From: Aphrophora alni
Taxonomy: Eukaryota; Arthropoda; Insecta; Hemiptera; Aphrophoridae
Assembly (NCBI GenBank): GCA_963513935.1
Contig: OY740769.1
Span: forward strand, 102,093,762-102,157,761
DNA length: 64,000 bases
Direction: 5' to 3'
Of this stretch, positions 11,344 through 23,852 are shown piece by piece. Under the pieces are notes generated by a model. It was given only the letters and a program-made list of their open reading frames with translations. It did no database searches and was not told the origin of the DNA. The translations under genes were made by a program, and so were the position numbers. Numbering within the stretch: position 1 is the first letter of the stretch; the number at the start of each line of letters is the position of its first letter.

Positions 11344-11458
11344 ATCTAACCTAATGTAACCTAACCTAACCTACTCTAACCTAACCTAACCTACTCTAAC
11401 CTAACCTAACCTACTCTAACCTAACCTAACATAACTTACTCTAACCTAACCTAACCTA
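11344..11458 (-). repeat. Interstitial telomere-like (TTAGG)n block, degenerate
   Basis: The plus strand reads CCTAA units organised as a ~20-bp higher unit (taacctaacctaacctactc) repeated about five times. CCTAA is the reverse complement of the canonical insect telomere repeat TTAGG. Short two- to three-unit versions also occur near 17,361, 20,998, 53,860 and 57,517. It could be an ancient telomere-repair insertion or a chance-amplified motif. Confidence 0.75.
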
Positions 11459-14400
11459 GAAAAGAGGTAGACTGAGGCATACATGGCGCAGTAGTGTGAT
11501 TGACGATGTAAAGCGAAATGGAAAAAAAACAATTAAAATTGCTAGATAGATATAGAATTGTATAGAGACATATTCTGGATACATTACATTCCAGTAGGAA
11601 GAAACAAGATTAGGTAACTATAGAATAAATCGTGGAAAAGCACTGCACAAACTTTTTGATTCAGCCATTTTCAAAACCAAAATAAAAACACATCAACTAT
11701 ATTTCATCAAAAATATCAATTCGTTAGTTGTTAATAAAAAAGTAGAAAGATATTTGATCCAACGTTGAAAGATCCACTCTAGAGCTATGTGGATAAAATT
11801 TCGTTAAACAATTTATTATGATTTAAAAATTAACAAAGTGATTTTTTTGTAAATCAGTTAATATTCAATAAAATTAAAACGGATTGCTTTTAAGAGGTAT
11901 TTCCAATCGTTATTTTTCCTTACGAGTTTTGGTCTTAATGTTCAAATTTAACTTAAAATTAAACGAATTTAGTATAGATGATTTTTAGAAAATCGCATTT
12001 TTCTTTTACGGGAGCTAAATTTTGTGATAACAAACATTTAAAAATTTTGAGTTGTGGACAAAATATGCCACATATAAAATTAGATTTGGGCCGTGGATAC
12101 GACAGATCCAAAGTGGACAACATTCGGACTTTATTCCGAAAATCTTCTTTTTTTTTTTTTCTTTTTTACAAGGAAATCTCGAAACTGATAAATCCTAACT
12201 CCTATTAATATTAGAATAAATTAGGAATTATTCTATATTGATAAAATACATACAGAAATTGAAAAACACAGAATATTGTTATTACATCTATCGTGTACAT
12301 TCAAAGACGAAAGCAGTAAACAAATTTGCACAAAGATTGAACGGATGTTATTGATGGTTTAAAAGAGAATAATAAAACGAAACCTCCGACAACATACTAA
12401 ATAAAGAACGCACGACCAGTCCGTATATCGGAGCGAAAAAGAAACCCTTGACATCAATAAATTAACTACAAGATTGTTAATAATTTATTGAAAACATTAA
12501 ACGGCCGTCTCCTGGTTTTATTATTTTATTGTGTTGAACTCGGGCATAAATTATCGTTTGCTTAGACCTACATCGTATAGTCTGGACAATTAGTCACATT
12601 GATGTAGTGGCTGAATGTACTTCTAAGTAGTAAATTTTGTTTTTGAGTTTTAAAGCATCTCGTTCACATGTTCAGTTGCGTAGTGTGTTTCTATTTACTT
12701 AAACATATTTTTCATTCCGTAATAAACGACCAAACAGATGCTTTATTTTATCGTATGTATTTTATTTAGAGAACGTGTAAATTATGAGTAAATAAATCGA
12801 TTCTGAGTTTTTGTTAATCAATTTGAAACTGCTTGTGATTAATTTTGTTTTACATCCAGTTAGATTCCCTTCATGTTTTAAATCAAATAAATTAAAAAAT
12901 CGATTATCTAACACAAGGATTTACATTTGGATAGACACTTTAACTGACCTTTTTGGTAAATAAAAACAATATTTGATTTAAAGTATACGATATTTCGTAT
13001 GGATCTGAGAGAAAATTTGTTTTAGCAAATTGTTATATTACAATTAATTAATATAAAATGTCCATTCTTTCCACCATAGTTAAAACAAATTTAAGTTTAT
13101 TTAATTTATAATTAAAAATTAATGGTGCGAACTAAATATTTGTTTTAAATAAATCATAACAAAAATCTGAACGATTTACAATTAAAATTGTTATTCTTAT
13201 TCAGACAGCATGGTAATCTACTCTTTCGTAGACTAGATGTACAGAGGGAAATTTTGTTTTCTTTTATTTGGTGATTGAAATTTCCATGACTATTGTTTAT
13301 TTTAGTGAATATCAAGATATGTCAAAAAATGTTCATATAGCAAATTGTATCAAAGCCGGTTCTATTGTTTGGTTGTTAGTTCACAGCTATGCACTGAAGA
13401 CAGACAGCAAAGGAACAGACAGGCAAACTACAAAATGGATATCTACGAAAAAATTCTAAATAGATTTTCTAAATCATGACATAATTTAAGAGTATTACCT
13501 CGCGTATGAGAATGAAACAAATATTTGAGTACATTAGCGAGCTCTGTGCGGTTACGAAACACTGTTTTATCTAGTACATGGAGACGTGTACGTGATGTCC
13601 CTTTGAGTACATACCAACAATTACATGAGCTTTTGTGGAAACCTATTTGTGTAGGTAGGGCGTTTAGTTCAGTGAGCTAGTGAAAACGTGTACATACGTC
13701 AATACGTGCGCTCGTGTTTCCCTACCAGTTCACGTGCTTTGAAAACGTTTGTAGGACACAAAAGAAAATTTGAAAGTATCGATCAAATACGGCACAAAAA
13801 GACTATAAATCATTAACCTTGATTAGTCAAACAAACCAAATTGTAAAGAGTGGATCGCGTGTCTAAGTAATGGCGTGATAGGTCTTGTGATAGGACGTAG
13901 TTAAACATTATTTATGTCAGACTTACAACGATCATTAAGAGTCAAAGGAAAATATTACTTGTCTCACTATTTCTTGTACCATGTTATCAACTTTCAGAGG
14001 TCTATTCTTGCCAAATTTTACTTAATTTTATAACAGCTGATTACCTGACGTTACTCGGATATTCTTTATCCCAATCTTCTATTAGACAGGAATAAAAAAT
14101 TATTCTATTTATATTTAAAAATCGAAGTAACTAAACTTGGGTTTAATTGTCATTCATTGTAACAATTGGGCTACAAAACCCTAACCATTGTTTTGTGGGT
14201 TACAATTTTATAAATTTGGAAAGTTTTTGAAAATTTGTACGCCAGTACACACGGTTAATTTACATTTTGTAATTGATAGCCCCTCAATTAGCATTTGTAA
14301 GGGAATTGCAACAATTATGTTTATTGGACATTTAGGGACTTAATTTTAGAATATTTGTACGAAAATAGTAATGGCCCCTTTAAAAAAAATTAAACATTTG

Positions 14401-14932
14401 TAGATTTTAACTTATTGTAGCTTCCCACAGGTTATATTTTGAGTTTGATTGGTAATTTGTGTATGGGTGTGTGAGAAAATTTGTGCAAATATTTTGTACC
14501 ATTTGTTTTAGTAATAACACTATAGATTTTTTTTTATAATTATTATTATTATTTTTTTTTAGTAGGAAACCATTGATAGTTGTAGACTTCAAAGTTGCGC
14601 AATAATAGGCTCTTTTAGAGTTAACAGAAGAGACGTTATTCACTCAAAAAACATAGTTAAGTAGTCGATATGTTAACATTTATTAATCGATTATTTTACC
14701 TAAAACCATCTAATCGTTGCTCATTTGATAGCCTTGTGACAGTTCAAATTTATAAGGAAAATTTAATAACAATATGATGGTGAGTAATGAGATGTGACGC
14801 TTCTTTAATACCAATGAATGTAACTTACATTTCCAATATTAAAAACATCTGACACAATACCTGATGGCGTAATATCTAAAACAATAAGATACAATGTATT
14901 TAAGATACACAAAAGTTATTTCAAACATTTCT
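11459..14932. other. Intergenic DNA with a CpG-richer patch at 13,490-13,760
   Basis: No genes recognised. At about 13,490-13,760 CpG and GT/AC content rises and several ACGTG half-E-boxes occur, including a full CACGTG at 13,732-13,737. A weak family B 3' block lies near 14,430-14,500 (gggtgtgtgagaaaatttgtgc). Otherwise AT-rich, featureless sequence. Confidence 0.35.
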
Positions 14933-15250
14933 CAGGTCTAACTTGAATCATTTATCAGTCCATAGAAGTTTAATGCTCGGGAGTTCATTGAATGCAAATA
15001 CAGTGAAGGTGACTGAGTAATAAAAGAAACTAGTTTTAACACTTTATTCATTATATAAAAGTGATTCCAAGACATGCTTTCAGTAAACGTTCATCTTGCG
15101 CGATTTATGGTCTGTTACTGCTGCCTGATTTACCCATTATACAGGTGTCCTTTCTATTCTGTTAGTATCTTACAGAAAACATTTTATGTTTTTTCCCCTA
15201 TATACATTAGTACGAGTTTGTTGTCCTCTTTTTTAGGACGGATTGTTCCA
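14933..15250 (+). repeat. Inverted dispersed repeat, left copy
   Basis: This segment recurs in reverse orientation at about 20,255-20,575. Shared blocks include ccatagaagtttaatgct, gggagttcattgaatgca, aatacagtgaaggt, agttttaacact, gctttcagtaaa and ggtgtcctttctattctgtt. The 101-codon ORF starting at 15,074 overlaps this repeat and is not preserved in the other copy, so it is not called. The element type is unknown. Confidence 0.75.
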
Positions 15251-16137
15251 TCTTGTAGTGTAGTTCTTTTCAAACATTTTTACAATCTATTTTTTTTAGT
15301 ATTTGTTGTTTTGTATTTTATTTTATTTAACTATGTTGGGTTTAACTTTAAACGTTTAATTTGTGAGAAGTTATTTTGAAACTTAGAAAAATCAATAAAC
15401 GTTGAAAGAGAGTGCAAATATAACTGCCAATAAAATTGATACAATGCTGCCTCATGAAAGATACGATACTGTACTGATTACCCCAGTTGCTCTCGTTTTT
15501 GGATTTAATCCTGGTAGGGGAGTGCTAACATCAAAAGTGATACCAGTAGTATATATGTTCATTCTTAATCAATTAAAATTTTAAATCAGCGAAACAATAA
15601 AACTGTTTTCATTTATTAAGAAAAAACATATTTTTCAGAACCTTTGAAGTCAAATTTCAAACGTAAAACAGCAAAGAAGAAAAATATAAATTTTCTTCAC
15701 TCTTTGCTGATTTGATTATTTTTGATGAAATAATTGCAAATTGTTAAAAAGTGTTTTTGTTACTTTTGATTTTCACGATGGAATTGTGCGGAATGCTTTG
15801 TGTGTTAAATGTTTGATAAAATTACAAAGTAACATTTTATTGTCAACCTTCGTTTTATTGAATACAGCTTTTGATATGTCTTGTTTGACAAACACTCTGG
15901 AAATCGTTGAACTAAAAACGTCTTGATTTAAAATAATTACCTTTACATCCAGTTCTACTCCATATTTAAATTGTTATATTTTTATCTTATTTTAATTTAT
16001 TAAATTCTTAGTTAAAAGTAAATTTTTGAGTAACAAGTTGTTTCGGTTTATTTTGTGTGTGATCTTTTATTGATACTTTTATTGTATGGAATAAAACATT
16101 TGTTTACTTATCCAATAATTGATCCTCATATTTTCTG
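15251..16137. other. Intergenic DNA with one compact hairpin
   Basis: A hairpin at about 15,668-15,712 pairs CAGCAAAG and AAGAAAA with TTTTCTT and CTTTGCTG around a short loop. Otherwise AT-rich with three short ORFs lacking motifs. Confidence 0.4.
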
Positions 16138-16392
16138 GGGAACAACTATAGTGAGTACTGGTATAGCTATCCTGATTGACCCTGGCTGGATCTACACCTT
16201 TTTCATGTAGTTCTGGTTTAGACACCTCTATTTCATTTTTTCATCATGTCCCTATTGACCAACTATTAATCTCCGCCGACACTGTTATAAGAGTATCCTT
16301 GGGTTAGGAGTCTTTTTTTAATGTTCTTTTCTTCATCGATTTTTATATGGTGATGATGACCGAGAGATTTTTACCTTAAACAACAAGAAAAC
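16138..16392 (-). repeat. Family A copy 7
   Basis: Nearly full length in reverse: tail actatagtgagtac, then ccctggctggatctacacc, catgtagttctggtttaga, 'ccctattgaccaact', 'gagtccttgggttagg' type block, head gatgatgaccgagag. Confidence 0.7.
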
Positions 16393-18590
16393 TGGTCTTC
16401 TTTCTTTTAAAATATATACAGTATCAAATAATCTTTTGGTTACGGACAATACTTGGTTTGAATTTAACGACAATGAATAAATATATTAAATGGGGGAAAT
16501 TGGTATAATTTGGTGAAACATATTCTGGGTGCATTGAAATAGAAACATCATTTTCTTTTGGTATTATTTAATTATTAGTTGTAATTTTGAATAAATATTT
16601 TTGTTAATGTTTATAACTTGGCAGCTGCCTCTCGGTTATATTGTAAGTGTGGTAGTTTAGTAAAGATTTTGTATTGTTACTTTTATTTTTCATTGTAATT
16701 TATTGTACTAGATTCTATTTTATTTTAGATTTTGATTCTTTTGCATATCTAATTTTAATACTATTATTGTATATTATCTTTTTTTTCTTTTCTTTTTTAT
16801 AAATGTGTTTCAAACAGATTAAACTTATTATTATTATTACCCGATTAAATGCCAACAAATAATATTTAGATTTATTTTATGATTTATCTTGTACGTAGGT
16901 ACGAAATCTTGTCACATCTGTAGAAAGCTAGTTAAATAAATTCCTTAATTTTGATCGCGTGAATGTTTATCGCAAATACAAGCGGAATAATTACAACATG
17001 AAAAGTAACTCAGTTTTTATTAAAAATATGGTTTTCAACGTTAAAAAAATTTGTATACCAAGTTTTTAGGGCAGAGGGGTTTCATGTATTGTGAACTATA
17101 CTTAGAGAAGGCTCTGAAGACATTGAAAACCAAATGCAAAGCTACAGCCATCCTGTTAAAATAAAATAAAATCATGATTACCCCCAATAAAAATGGCAGC
17201 TAAAAGAGTTATTTTATTTAAGAAATTATATTGGTACGGTACATCCTCTTGTATGATATTAATGTGTTGTCCCTAATAATAAATGTTCAAATTGTTCTCA
17301 CTCTACTTACTTGAGCAGTAGAGTTATTACTCAAACGTATTTTAAAAAGTTTGGTTACGTAGGTTAGGTTAGGTTAAGTGGTGATTTAAGATATTCCTCA
17401 GGATACAAGCAGATCTTAAATTTGAAACAGTAAGGTAACATTTAGAAAAAATAAATTATCTTGCCTTCTATGCCGATTTTCCGTAATAGCTTCCGTTTAA
17501 ATACGTAAATAAAATAACGTCTTTGCCCGCCATTTTTATTATGGGAGGGGGGTCAAAATTTATTTTATTTTATTTATATCATTTTTCTTGTTTAACAGAG
17601 ATATTTAAAATGAGGTATCACAAACGTATATTTGTTACTTGATAATTTTAAGGAACTCCCCACCTCTCAGTTACCACTCTCACCTAAAGAGATTGCCGTA
17701 AACATAATTCAAATATGTCAAATATTAAAAAAAAAAAAATAAAAAAAAAATGAAATGGGGGTTTTGACTTTTCAGTTTAACTTTTAACTTATTCGTTAAC
17801 TTATGTTTAGTTAAAATGTGTCAAATTAAAAAAAAATAAAATAAAACAAATCCAATTTAAAATACACATAGTGAACATCGATCGAGCATTACTAGTGATC
17901 AATAGAACCTTTGATAACATGGCTTAATTCCCATGTGATTTCTGTGATCAGCTGTTATCAATCTAGTATTAGCCTAATTTGTTGTTATATTTAAACAGTT
18001 TCTTAAAACGAACGTTCGGATGTAGTCTCAGTGGTATTTCGTTCAATAAATTTCTCATTAAACTAAAAAGATCCTCTCCTCGTGGAAGATTAAATAATAC
18101 TCCAGCAGGTTTAGTTCAATGCACTGAGAAGATGCAAATATAATAAAGTCTTGGCGAGCACTCAGCATTCATTATTGCATCAGAAACTTTAACAATCAAG
18201 GCTAAAGATGTTCAATGCATCTCGCTAGAAACATAGTATAATATCACTAAAGTTTTACATGAACAGGTTTTTATAAACATTATTTGTAATTTATGAACAA
18301 AACGTTTAACGTTTTATCTCCTTTCTATCTCTAATACGATTTAGGCAAGGATCAGGTTTTATTGTCTCACATAGTACACGTTACGTAATGAGTAGACATA
18401 AATCAACATTGCGTTAATTTCTGAAATATCCTTTTTGAGATCTTTTGAGCCCAATAAGACGTTTTTGGACTGATATTGATCTGTTGTAATCTGACTGGCA
18501 AAGTTGTAATTGTTCTCTTCATAAGAAGAAAGAAGTTGAAGTTGGTGGCCACCACTCTAGGAAGAGTTCGGTTGGTGTTTTTGTGGCTCT
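16393..18590. other. Intergenic DNA, nothing recognised
   Basis: AT-rich, with A-runs at 17,728-17,750 and a short TTAGG run near 17,361 (aggttaggttaggttaag). No coding or repeat structure was recognised. Confidence 0.4.
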
Positions 18591-19025
18591 GTGAAGTATC
18601 TGGGACTTATGCTCTATCGGAAGCTCCTTTAGAGGATTTGGTTAAGTATGTGGGACTTACGCCTAATCGGAAGCTTCAACTGAGAGGTCGGTGAAATATG
18701 TGGGACTTATGCTCTATTGGAAGCTCCTTTAGAGGAGTTAGTTAAGTATGTGGGACTTACGCCCAATCGGAAGCATCTTCTCAGGGGTCGGTGAAGTATG
18801 TGGGACTTGCGCCCAATCGGAAGCTCCATTAGAGGGGTTGCTGAAGTATCTGAGACTTATGATCTATCGGAAGCTCCTTTAGAGGAGTTAGTTAAGTATG
18901 TGGGACTTACGCCCAATCGGAAGCATCTTCTCAGGGGTCGGTGAAGTATGTGGGACTTATACCCAATCTGAAGCTCCATTAGAGGGGTTGCTGAAGTATC
19001 TAGGACTTACGCCCGATCAGAAACC
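18590..19025. repeat. 50-bp tandem repeat with a three-unit higher order
   Basis: The marker tgggactta recurs exactly every 50 bp at 18,601, 18,651, 18,701, 18,751, 18,801, 18,851 (tgagactta), 18,901, 18,951 and 19,001 (taggactta), about nine units. Unit subtypes follow A-B-C order: 18,701/18,751/18,801 and 18,851/18,901/18,951 are two copies of a 150-bp higher-order unit. A mariner relic starts about 100 bp downstream. Confidence 0.9.
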
Positions 19026-19109
19026 CCTTGACCTAACTGTAAAAAAGCAACTAGGGCCATGTGGGTGAGTATCAATTGTGCAATAAAACATAAAATATGC
19101 ATTATTATT

Positions 19110-19285
19110 TTTGCGTAATTTTGGAAAAATGATTTCCAGGAGCCACAACAGTGAATCAACATTATTGTAAGATAGTTTTGACGACGCTGAGAGAAATAGT
19201 CAGAAACAACCGTTTTTGTGAAAGAATATTTGACCGACAAAGACATTAATAAGAACACACTCCAATTTCGCCAGATTTAGGACCT
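19110..19285 (+). pseudogene. mariner transposase catalytic-domain relic
   Basis: Translation gives FPGATTVNQHYCKIVLTT then LREIVRNN (19,133 to about 19,226). This matches the mariner-family stretch (..F.P.G.TVN...Y...L..LR..VR..R) between the first and second catalytic aspartates. About 30 bp later the frame reads SPDLGPW (19,268-19,288), resembling the YSPDLAP segment holding the third catalytic aspartate. The HDNARPH segment with the second aspartate is missing, so there is an internal deletion. An in-frame TGA precedes the F. It is too decayed to be active. Confidence 0.65.
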
Positions 19286-20254
19286 TGGAACTCAAATAAA
19301 ATTTATATACCAATCCCCAAAACACGTCTACATTCATATTATTGATTTCTAGAGAGGTTACAACAACAATATATTAGTGGAAGCTTATACAAAATTTTCT
19401 AATCAACGGTCAAGTAGGTCTTTGTGTTTGATTTTCATCCAATTTGTCACAAATAAAAGGCTTTTCACAAGTGTCCGTAAAGTTTTTGCTGCAGTTACTT
19501 TTTCACAAAAACTACTGAACCAATCTGGAAAAATCTGAAACATGAACTTTCCTTAACTCAATGTAAAAAATAAATTAAAGAGGGACTACAATTTCTAGTT
19601 TTTATATTTCCAACCAATATTGTATTGGAAGTTGGATTCATCATGTTTCAAAGTATGTTTAACAATTTGTTTTTTGGCAAAAATTTAAATTGTCCGGAAG
19701 TGAATTATGTAAAAAAAAAATAATGTACAAAATTTAGGTTAGTAAGGCATGTTCTATGAATGAAAAATAAAAAAGCGGGACGATGTGGTGTGTTATGTTA
19801 TAGTAAATCACTACCTAAGATCTTACTTTTGGCTACCATAGTTTTAATTTTAGACATGTAACGTCAAATTTTAAAGAAAATTATAGTTTATAGTTCATAG
19901 AAAACAGAAAATCACTAAATTGGTTGGCTATTTTTATAAATAGCATTACGTAATATTCACAATTTAAAATTTGTGTTTTCTTCCAATAATAGGTCGATCT
20001 TCATATACAATTTCCGCCTACTATACCAGTGTATATCTACATTTTGATAAGAAAGTTAAATCATTACAAACGGCTCTATGGATTATTTGCAAAGGGTGTG
20101 TCCATTTTTATGCAGCCGTATTTTCACTTTCTATTAACTTCTATTGTCTTCAATCTAACATAACATAATTTAAACACAACAAAACAAACACAACAGTATA
20201 CAACATAACAAATAGAAAACCATTTACTGTTAGATAACGAAAAAGGATTACATC
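19286..20254. other. Intergenic DNA, nothing recognised
   Basis: AT-rich with small motif-less ORFs. Nothing further recognised. Confidence 0.4.
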
Positions 20255-20575
20255 AAGCTGCTTGTAAAATAGTAAAACAAACTTGTACTAATTTACATGG
20301 AAGAAAGAACATAAAATGTTTTTTATAAGGAATAATATATCAACAGAATAGAAAGGACACCTTTGCGATGACTAAAACAGGCACCAGTAACAGAGTATAA
20401 GTCGCCCAATATGGACATTTACTGAAAGCATTTCTTAGAATCGCTTTTAAATAATGAACAGTGTTAAAACTGGCTTTTTCATTATTCAGTTACCTTCACT
20501 GTATTTGCATTCAATGAACTCCCTAGCATTAAACTTCTATGGGCTGGTAAATATGTTTCAAGTTAGACCCTAGAT
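20255..20575 (-). repeat. Inverted dispersed repeat, right copy
   Basis: Reverse copy of 14,933-15,250. The two copies face each other and enclose 5 kb containing a family A copy, the 50-bp tandem array and the mariner relic. Similarity is strong in the outer ~240 bp and fades over the inner 80 bp. Confidence 0.75.
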
Positions 20576-21650
20576 ATGTGTACAATATTTTTTTAAATTA
20601 AAATAGCATAAGAACATTATGTGTTACGTCAACAAGTACTAACTAAATCTGTTTATAGGGTAGAAAATAATGTTTTAATACATTTTACGAAGTAACACAT
20701 TTCTCACTTAATGTCAGATAGTTGCAATATTATTAGGCAATGTTTCTTGAGAATATGAATGTTTGACCTTAATAGATATTTGTTACTATACGGATCCCTT
20801 CGCCGTTTTTGTAAGTTCAAATATAAAAAATCCTTTTGCAAATATTACGGTCAATGCTACTGCAACACTCTTACGAGAATCATTGTTTGTATTTAATACC
20901 GGTTTGTGTTGTTATTTTGATGATTCATTAAAATCACGTTGGTTTAAAACTGAATAATTACATAAGGCTGTTTGAATGTATAACATAATATCCCCTAACC
21001 TAACCTATTCAAGTTTTGGTAGAACCTATCAAAAATGTAGATCAAATTTGTGATAGCAAGAATCACCATAAATACGTTAGGTTACGTTACTATATATGTA
21101 CTAAAATTGCAGTATTGTTTTAATTAGTTACTGTTTGATGTAAAAATGAGAGAAACCGTATAATACATAACTACCTAAAAATAATGTGTGAAAATACTGA
21201 GCAATTTTTTTTTCTCAAAAAACCAAATATTAACCAAACAAATATTTCAGTCAGTAGTTGTCAGTCAAAAAGTGAAAATTAACCGTGTCATCGCCATAGA
21301 TTTCATATTTTATTTAAAACAATAATTAAATATTTAAATAAGTTTTAAACTATCTTCACTTGAGTCATTTACTAGTTCTATGCTTTAATGGCATTTGACA
21401 AAATAAAGCTTAAATACCGGAGTTGAATGTTAGTTTTCGTTTAAACAAAATTTATTCTCGAATTTGTGATTTCTTACACGTGTTTAAGTAATTAATTTTC
21501 GCATTTTTCCAAAATTTGAACGAAGTTTTATAATACTGATTAAAGGCTGATTATTTTTACCCATAATATACAAACATGAATTTTTCCAGATATAGCGACC
21601 TATAAGTTATTTTTGGGGAAGGAGGGGGTAAACCTTTTGTATTCTAGGAA
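20576..21650. other. Intergenic DNA, nothing recognised
   Basis: AT-rich. A short CCTAACCTAACC lies at about 20,995. Nothing else recognised. Confidence 0.4.
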
Positions 21651-21679
21651 ATATAGAATTGATTGAGTAATTTAATTTG

Positions 21680-22245
21680 GAATTTAAAGGGCGTTTATTT
21701 ATTCGCCCCTGGAACTGCGACCGATGGGCTATTGTGGAACTAAAGCCTCCTCATTCTACTTTAGCAGACTTGTTCCTCTTACGAAATTGAGTAATCCACT
21801 AACTAGCTCGTCCAATGGTAGTTCTCCAAAAAATTGGAATCTAAAAACCTTTCACATTGTATTGGTAAGGGCCTCACAATTGAAAATTATTCTGCGGTCC
21901 CCCTCACCCTTCCCACACAGTTTCATCATGATATATCCTATCCTGTGCAAGTGCAAATTCAGACCACAAAGTCTCGTAATTTGTCTGAGTTGTCCTCTAC
22001 CTCGGGTCATTATTCTCCTTTCAGGGATGTTCTTGAGTAGTTATTTACTATGGGACTACCATTTAGGGCTTCTCCATCTTTCCTGGTGCTTTGCATGAAC
22101 CCACCAGTTTATGCCCATCTTGGCCAGACACAAGGATATTCCTACAGTTGCCTCAGGTCCTACAAACTCTGATGCAGACTGCCCAACCAGCTAGATTATC
22201 TGCCTTCGCTTTACCCTCAACTTGCAGGTCATACAATATGTCATG
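21680..22245 (+). pseudogene. Unidentified GC-richer, coding-like relic
   Basis: This segment stands out from its surroundings by higher GC and few A/T runs. Two overlapping plus-strand frames are open: 124 codons from 21,724 and 68 codons from 21,834. The second (MESKNLSHCIGKGLTIENYS..., ending ...GHYSPFRDVLE) has a balanced amino-acid composition. I do not recognise a family. It starts just after a small hairpin (GGGCG, 10-nt loop, CGCCC at about 21,690-21,709). It could be a retroelement gag/LTR fragment or a processed pseudogene. Confidence 0.3.
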
Positions 22246-22806
22246 CTTATTTTATACAGTTTAAAATCTCCATTAAAGTTTTTTTAGTAATTAAGATAAA
22301 CCAAATTAGAGAGTTAAACTTAGAATAAAAATGTATATATAATATTTGCCAATGTGTTGCTATGTAGTAGGTCTTACCTGCAAAAGAAAGAAAGTAATAT
22401 ACATTTTTATTATAAATTGAAGATATAGTTTATCCATTTAGATTAAAATATTGAGCTATTATAACAGTAATCTATAAACTATCTAATCAGCACCAAACTC
22501 CAAACCGTGAATCATTCGGATAACCCGTTATTTAATGTGATAAGCCATGCCAACTATTTTCCACCCTCAGTTTCTCCAATCCTTTAAAGTGCACATTAGA
22601 GCAAGTGTTCCTTGATACAGTACTTAGAAATTGTTTACCAATACTTAAAACCTTACTTCTAGCAACCTTATTTTTAATTTTAAACAAATGTATTTCAATT
22701 ATAATTTTTCAGAAAACTCTAAATTCTAATACGTGAAAATCGGAAAATCTTTATCATGTTTATTTAACAATACAACTTTAGTTAGAGTTTTACTTCTCTT
22801 CATATA
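22246..22806. other. Intergenic DNA, nothing recognised
   Basis: AT-rich, with no repeat or coding signal. Confidence 0.4.
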
Positions 22807-23350
22807 CAGAGTGTTCAAAAAGTCCCTTTAACCCTCCTTAAGTTTGTATTGTTTAAAAGAAATTAACAGAACTTTAAATCTTGTAGTGCAAAACAAAACG
22901 TATTTTTTTTTGACATGTCTAGTCCTCTATGTTTTAGGGAGATTGAGGGAGGGTAGTTAATCTTAATTGTAAAAGTAGGCCATGTGACACATCATTGTAA
23001 ACCTTATTAAAAGACAAAGTAAATGTAACAAACAATACATTAGCATAATATGGCCTCGTTTCAAAGTAAAGGACAATAAAAATTCTGAACAAAAATACCA
23101 TTTTGGATTGTACTTTACTTTGAAACAGAGCAGGATACTAATCTCTAATTTGCGTCGTTTATTTTTTTTAATAAGATTTACAATGATATGCCTCATCAGT
23201 TAATATATGCCTACTTTTACAATTAATATATTTAACCTCCACCCCCTAAATCATAGAGGTTCACATACGCCCAGCACAAGATGGATACAAAGTTCAATAA
23301 ATTTATTTTAAACAAATTAAAAGGATTAAAAAGACTTTTTAAACACTCTC
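22807..23350. mobile_element. Near-palindromic MITE (~544 bp)
   Basis: The element is an inverted repeat over almost its whole length. The ends cagagtgttcaaaaagtc and its partner at 23,328-23,350 pair. Further in, aattgtaaaagtaggc, atcattgtaaa.cttatta and gtttcaaagtaaag each recur in reverse in the right order. The centre is near 23,080. It is flanked by TATA on both sides (22,803-22,806 and 23,351-23,354), fitting a TA target-site duplication as in Tc1/mariner-type MITEs. The minus ORF (22,963-23,196) lies within the palindrome and is not considered coding. Confidence 0.85.
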
Positions 23351-23740
23351 TATAGATTTAAATATCTTAAAGTAAGATAGATAATTTAAAGTTGCTGTGT
23401 TTTACAAAAGATGGTATTGATGTTTATGTTTAAAAAACTGATTATAAAATAGAAGATTGTATATTTATCTTACCTCTTACCACAAAACCCGACAACAAGA
23501 TTTTAGTTTGTACATTTCATAATACAACAAACGAAACTGTTTGCTGTCTTAACGCCAAATACCGTTATATTTTGTTTATCCATTAGCCTACAATAAGATT
23601 GTTAATATCACCATGTTTACCAATAAAAGAAGAAAATTTGCATAAGTAATGTTCTTGCTCTTTGAGCTGATGGAGTATAAAACAGTCAACCATTGATTTT
23701 ATAATTTCTACTGTTTATAAATTTGAGTTTTCTCAAACAT
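23351..23740. other. Intergenic DNA, nothing recognised
   Basis: AT-rich spacer between the MITE and the first family C element. Confidence 0.4.
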
Positions 23741-23852
23741 TGTACTTACCCAGTATACGATGTACACGCCGTCCGTCCGTAGTTTTCGCCTGTACGTAAA
23801 GCACGATAGTGGCTACAAATATTAATACAGGAAAACGAAATTGGTTTTTACT

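Noticed and set aside
15074..15379. 101-codon hydrophobic ORF
   Set aside because: It overlaps an inverted dispersed repeat whose other copy does not keep the frame. The T-rich composition explains the Phe/Leu/Tyr content.
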